Assembly (NCBI GenBank): GCA_905205995.1
Contig: CAJLFU010000005.1
Span: 1-63,844 of the forward strand
Source: an uncultured Haemophilus sp.
GTDB lineage: Bacteria > Pseudomonadota > Gammaproteobacteria > Enterobacterales > Pasteurellaceae
Length of the DNA stretch: 63,844 bases
Reading direction: 5' to 3'
The notes below the pieces were generated by a model. That model ran no database searches. It had not been told where the DNA came from and saw nothing but the letters and a program-made list of their open reading frames with translations. Shown here piece by piece: positions 60,559-63,844 of this stretch. The position numbers were made by a program, and so were the translations under genes. Every line of letters starts with the position of its first letter. Position 1 is the first letter of the stretch.

Positions 60559-62103
60559 TCAGTTAAAAATCAAACTGAGTTCTAAATCTTTGAGTAAATT
60601 GCTTTCTAAGCGCAATTCATTCCACACTAACGGATTGTTATCCAAATAATGTTTCTCAAAAGTCAGTTCCCAAGTCTGTAAAGCGCGGTCAATTCTAAGA
60701 TTAATTTTATCCGTGCTATCTGTTGCTTGGCGAGATTTATTTAAAATCACCGAAATGCGTAAAAGAAGCATTAAAACAAGGACATCTTCATCTGCATAAC
60801 GAGCAAAAATCGGTAAATCATTCTTTTTAAATGCACCCGTATGGTAACGAACTAAATTCACCAATAAGCGTTGCTGCTCGCGATCAAAACCCGGTAATTC
60901 CATATTTTGCAGAATATAAGCCGAATGTTTTTGTACATTGCGATGATTAATGACAATACCCACTTCCAATAAGCGAGCCGCCCAAATCAACAGATTTTTC
61001 ATTTCATCAGCGAGATGCGGTTTTTGCCAATGGGTGTATTGCTCAATTAAGGTTTTCGCACTATTTGCCACACGATCAGCTTGCGCTAAATCTAAGTTAA
61101 ATTGTTCGGCAAGTCCTAACGCAGTACGAGTACGGATATCTGAAACCTGGAAGTTTTTTTCTAAGCTGTAAATTACCCCTTCACGCAAGGCACCGTCAGA
61201 GTAGCGCATATTTTCCAAGCCAAAGACTTCAAAAACGGCACTTAAAATAGCTAAGCCAGGCACAAATACATCCACGCGATCAGGGTTTAATCCCGCGAAA
61301 TTAAGCTCTTCAAAATGGGAAGCTTGTAAGGTTCGTTCAATTAAATTTTGTAAGCGTTCAGCCGTGATGATGCCGTTCGGATCAAGAGTTGCGGTAATCA
61401 CTTGATAGACGGTTTTGATGGTGCCTGATGAACCTAACACCGATTGCCAACCGAGCTTGCGATATTCCCAGCTTAAATCTTCAATTTTATTGACCGCACT
61501 TTGGCGAGCTTGCTCGAAGTTTTCTTTTGAAATTTGTCCATTCGGGAAGAATTTTTTGGCAAAGCTGACGCAGCCCATGTGACGACTTTCCGCCACTAAG
61601 GGGGTGAAATCATCACCGATGATCATTTCTGTCGAGCCACCACCAATATCGATGACCAGTTTACGTCCACTTTCGGGTTGAGTGTGGCAAACACCCGCAT
61701 AAATAGTTTTTGCTTCAGTTTGACCGCTGATGATATTAATGGGATAAGGAAAGACAGTGGCAGCCTGACGTAAAAATTCGTCATTATTGACAGCTCTTCG
61801 TAAGGTATAAGTGCCGACGACATTCACATCTTTCGGCTCAAAGCCTTGTAAGCGTTCAGCAAAAAGCGCAAGGCAATTTACACCGCGCTCAATCGCTTCT
61901 TGGCTTAATACATTGTGCTCGTCTAAGCCATCGGCAAGTCTCACTTTTTGTTTTAAACGAGAAAGCACCTGAATCGAGCCATTGATAATCCGCGCCACAA
62001 TCATGTGGAAGCTGTTTGAGCCTAAATCAATGGCGGCAATCTCCCGGGCCTCACCACGGTGATGAGGTTCTGCGAGTTGAGCCAGTTGCTTGTCGTTATG
62101 CAT
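60559..62103 (-). CDS. ppx: exopolyphosphatase
   Basis: 514 residues (E. coli Ppx 513). Two actin-like domains: AAIDLGSNSFHMIVAR, then GTYTLRRAVNNDEFL and VIDIGGGSTEMIIG (phosphate loop), and a C-terminal HD-like helical domain (RRHNVQKHSAYIL-type). Degrades polyphosphate to phosphate processively. 8 nt after tamB. GppA is the close alternative; the length and C-terminal domain favour Ppx. Confidence 0.92.
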   Translation of the reverse strand: MHNDKQLAQLAEPHHRGEAREIAAIDLGSNSFHMIVARIINGSIQVLSRLKQKVRLADGLDEHNVLSQEAIERGVNCLALFAERLQGFEPKDVNVVGTYTLRRAVNNDEFLRQAATVFPYPINIISGQTEAKTIYAGVCHTQPESGRKLVIDIGGGSTEMIIGDDFTPLVAESRHMGCVSFAKKFFPNGQISKENFEQARQSAVNKIEDLSWEYRKLGWQSVLGSSGTIKTVYQVITATLDPNGIITAERLQNLIERTLQASHFEELNFAGLNPDRVDVFVPGLAILSAVFEVFGLENMRYSDGALREGVIYSLEKNFQVSDIRTRTALGLAEQFNLDLAQADRVANSAKTLIEQYTHWQKPHLADEMKNLLIWAARLLEVGIVINHRNVQKHSAYILQNMELPGFDREQQRLLVNLVRYHTGAFKKNDLPIFARYADEDVLVLMLLLRISVILNKSRQATDSTDKINLRIDRALQTWELTFEKHYLDNNPLVWNELRLESNLLKDLELSLIFN

Positions 62104-62111
62104 GTCCTTTC

Positions 62112-63844
62112 CTAAAATTCAAATTGATACAATAAATCAAAAACTTGGTTTGTGCTGGAAACCGATTGGAAATAAAGTTGTGGCATTAAGCGGTAACGCA
62201 AGGTCACTTCGGCTAAGCCATCAAACAATCCTACACCGTATTTCACTTGTAAGCGTTTCCCAATATTACCACTAACTTGTACCTTGGAGCTATCCCCAAC
62301 ACCGGCAGTGCCTAAGTTTAAGTCTTGAATACCAAAGGCTTCGCCAATACCGCCGACGACTTTACCACTTTTCGCTAAACCTAAGCCGAGTAATGCCGCA
62401 CCCACAGAACCACTAGAGCCAGCTTCGCCGCTGTTTTCTAATGAGCGACCGGTGAGTAAATATGAAAGTGCCTGGTCTTGAGATTTCGCTGGATCAGAGA
62501 AAATAGTGACTTGTGGGCTAGATGCCATACCTATCACTTTTACCCCAGCGGTCACTTTACTGTCTTCCATGGCTTCTGGGTTACGGATTGCCTCAATATT
62601 TAACATCGGTTGTGAAGGTAAACCAGCGAAGCTGACTTGCCCTTTACGAATTAATAAATCCTGTCCAAAAGAAGCATAACGGCCATTTTTCAGGTTAATT
62701 TGACCAAATAAACCTAATTTGCCTTTATCCTGTTTCACAGAAAGTAAACCATCCAAATTCGTTTTTAAACCATAGGCATTTAAATGCACATCATCACCGA
62801 TTTTAATTTTTAAATCAGATTGAATTTGCATGCCCGATTTAGTTTCGGCTGCAAATTGGCGATTGATGAGTTCTTCTTTACTTTTTCTAGGACCATTTAA
62901 AATCACTTCATCTTCACTCACCGGTTCAGCATTGTCTGGTAAGCTTTCAATGGCAATTCTTGCCCATGGAATATCCACATTACCACTCAAATCTAAGCGT
63001 TTTGGCGAGGCTTTGACAACCACATTCGGGCTGACTTTTAATTTCGCCATAGACGGAATATCGACTTTGAAGTTATCTGCTTGTGCTCTGACTTCTGCCG
63101 TCCAGTTATCCATGTTAGCCCAGTTAGCTTGCCCGTTAATATTCAACTTACTATCTGGTGTTTGAACATGACCATTTAAGGTTGAAGACGTACCGTTAAA
63201 ACGGATTGCCACTTGACCATCAGTTACATCAAAAGGCAGGCTTTTTAATTTCGTTTTTACATTGCGGATATCAAAATTACCGTTTAACAATGGTTTTTCT
63301 AAATTCCCACCAAAATTTAAGCGAGAAACCACTTCACCATCCATGCTTTCACCGCTAGAGAAAAGTTGATTCGCTAAGGATAAGCGTAACCCTTCAATGG
63401 TAAAGGTGCCGCCTAATTGTCGGCCTTTACTTAAATCATTAATTTTTAAGTCCGTGCCGATTCGGCCTTGATTCTGAACGTTAATGTCTGATTTCAGAGT
63501 TAAATTGTTATTTTGAATATCGGCATTCACACTTAATTTAGGAATATCCAGCTTAAAGGTGCGGTAGTCTAATTTTTGTGTCACACCAATGTTATTACCT
63601 TCCACCGCCACATTTAGTTGTAACGGTTTATCCGCGAACCACGCCACTTTACCTCGGCTTTGTAATTGCCCTTTGAGTGTGTCTTGCCCCATCAATTTAT
63701 TTACTAAATCTAAATTAATACGTTTAAGCTCAAAAGGGACTTCGCCATTTTTCCCTGCTGTAAATTGTTGAGGAAAACACAGATCTAAGTCTTGGTTAAC
63801 CCAGCAGTGAGAACCAATGGTGGCTTGGATTTTTTTATTGTCAT
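62112..63844 (-). CDS. tamB: TamB, translocation and assembly module (3' part)
   Basis: The frame is open from the window edge (first whole codon 63842, DNKKIQATIG) to the stop at 62112, ~577 residues. The repetitive beta-rich body and the final DUF490 domain (LSYLLTGRSLENSGE, GIGEAFGIQDLNLGT, end TNQVFDLLYQFEF) identify TamB. It spans the periplasm and supplies lipids to the outer membrane / helps the TamA barrel. The 5' part lies outside the window. Confidence 0.92.
   Translation of the reverse strand, partial: DNKKIQATIGSHCWVNQDLDLCFPQQFTAGKNGEVPFELKRINLDLVNKLMGQDTLKGQLQSRGKVAWFADKPLQLNVAVEGNNIGVTQKLDYRTFKLDIPKLSVNADIQNNNLTLKSDINVQNQGRIGTDLKINDLSKGRQLGGTFTIEGLRLSLANQLFSSGESMDGEVVSRLNFGGNLEKPLLNGNFDIRNVKTKLKSLPFDVTDGQVAIRFNGTSSTLNGHVQTPDSKLNINGQANWANMDNWTAEVRAQADNFKVDIPSMAKLKVSPNVVVKASPKRLDLSGNVDIPWARIAIESLPDNAEPVSEDEVILNGPRKSKEELINRQFAAETKSGMQIQSDLKIKIGDDVHLNAYGLKTNLDGLLSVKQDKGKLGLFGQINLKNGRYASFGQDLLIRKGQVSFAGLPSQPMLNIEAIRNPEAMEDSKVTAGVKVIGMASSPQVTIFSDPAKSQDQALSYLLTGRSLENSGEAGSSGSVGAALLGLGLAKSGKVVGGIGEAFGIQDLNLGTAGVGDSSKVQVSGNIGKRLQVKYGVGLFDGLAEVTLRYRLMPQLYFQSVSSTNQVFDLLYQFEF

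Overview
The window looks like a chromosome segment from a Pasteurellaceae bacterium, most likely Haemophilus parainfluenzae or a close relative. The evidence is the very frequent Haemophilus-type DNA uptake signal (AAGTGCGGT / ACCGCACTT, well over 25 copies, often paired as terminator hairpins), the low G+C codon usage, and the gene content and order (mnmG-oriC-mioC next to the atp operon, NSS transporter-ilvG-ilvM-ilvD-ilvA, rimO-HMW1C-type glycosyltransferase).

Layout. 1-5.5 kb: ornithine block, with an antiporter (potE), ornithine decarboxylase (speF), a SpeFL-type ornithine-sensing leader peptide and ornithine carbamoyltransferase (argF). 5.7-10.2 kb: Tat-exported CpdB under a perfect CRP site, an NSS transporter with a 32-residue MetS-type partner, and YebE. 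10.3-17.2 kb: branched-chain amino acid genes ilvGM...ilvDA, interrupted by two paralogous lipoproteins that arose by a tandem duplication which also copied the end of ilvM. 17.3-24.1 kb: complete atpIBEFHAGDC operon. 24.3-28.2 kb: rsmG, mnmG, the replication origin oriC (DnaA boxes, GATC cluster, AT-rich 13-mers), mioC and zapB. 28.2-31.9 kb: glpX and mutS.

31.85-38.69 kb: a ~6.8 kb integrative element inserted into the 5' end of mutS. The displaced old mutS start lies at the far end and the element supplies a replacement start. It carries a tyrosine integrase, a three-gene operon (GIY-YIG-like protein, acidic unknown protein, soluble FtsK-like motor), a divergent XRE regulator, a papain-like peptidase candidate, a basic unknown protein, a cluster of three palindromes, AlpA and a Rep_trans-type initiator or relaxase. 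It has no canonical uptake signal.

38.8-49.4 kb: MgtC-like protein, rimO, a cytoplasmic N-glycosyltransferase with an unusual lysine-rich tail, asd, a lysophospholipase, an aldehyde dehydrogenase and a DASS dicarboxylate transporter. 49.5-57 kb: accessory zone of small lipoproteins around a tyrosine phenol-lyase/TyrP tyrosine-fermentation pair (perfect CRP site), a YheO-type regulator and a cassette bounded by a duplicated purT 3' end. 57-63.8 kb: purT, luxS, a likely sigma-E-dependent MicA-like small RNA divergent from luxS, yqaA, yqaB, a PRD-like protein, ppx and the 3' part of tamB (cut by the window edge).

The least ordinary items are the mutS-targeting element with its FtsK/GIY-YIG module, the small RNA next to luxS, the SpeFL leader whose stop codon lies inside a perfect hairpin, the duplicated ilvM-tail/lipoprotein unit, and the lipoprotein cassettes that share a ~65 bp uptake-signal hairpin. 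All family assignments come from reading motifs and remembered homologues; no database search was run.
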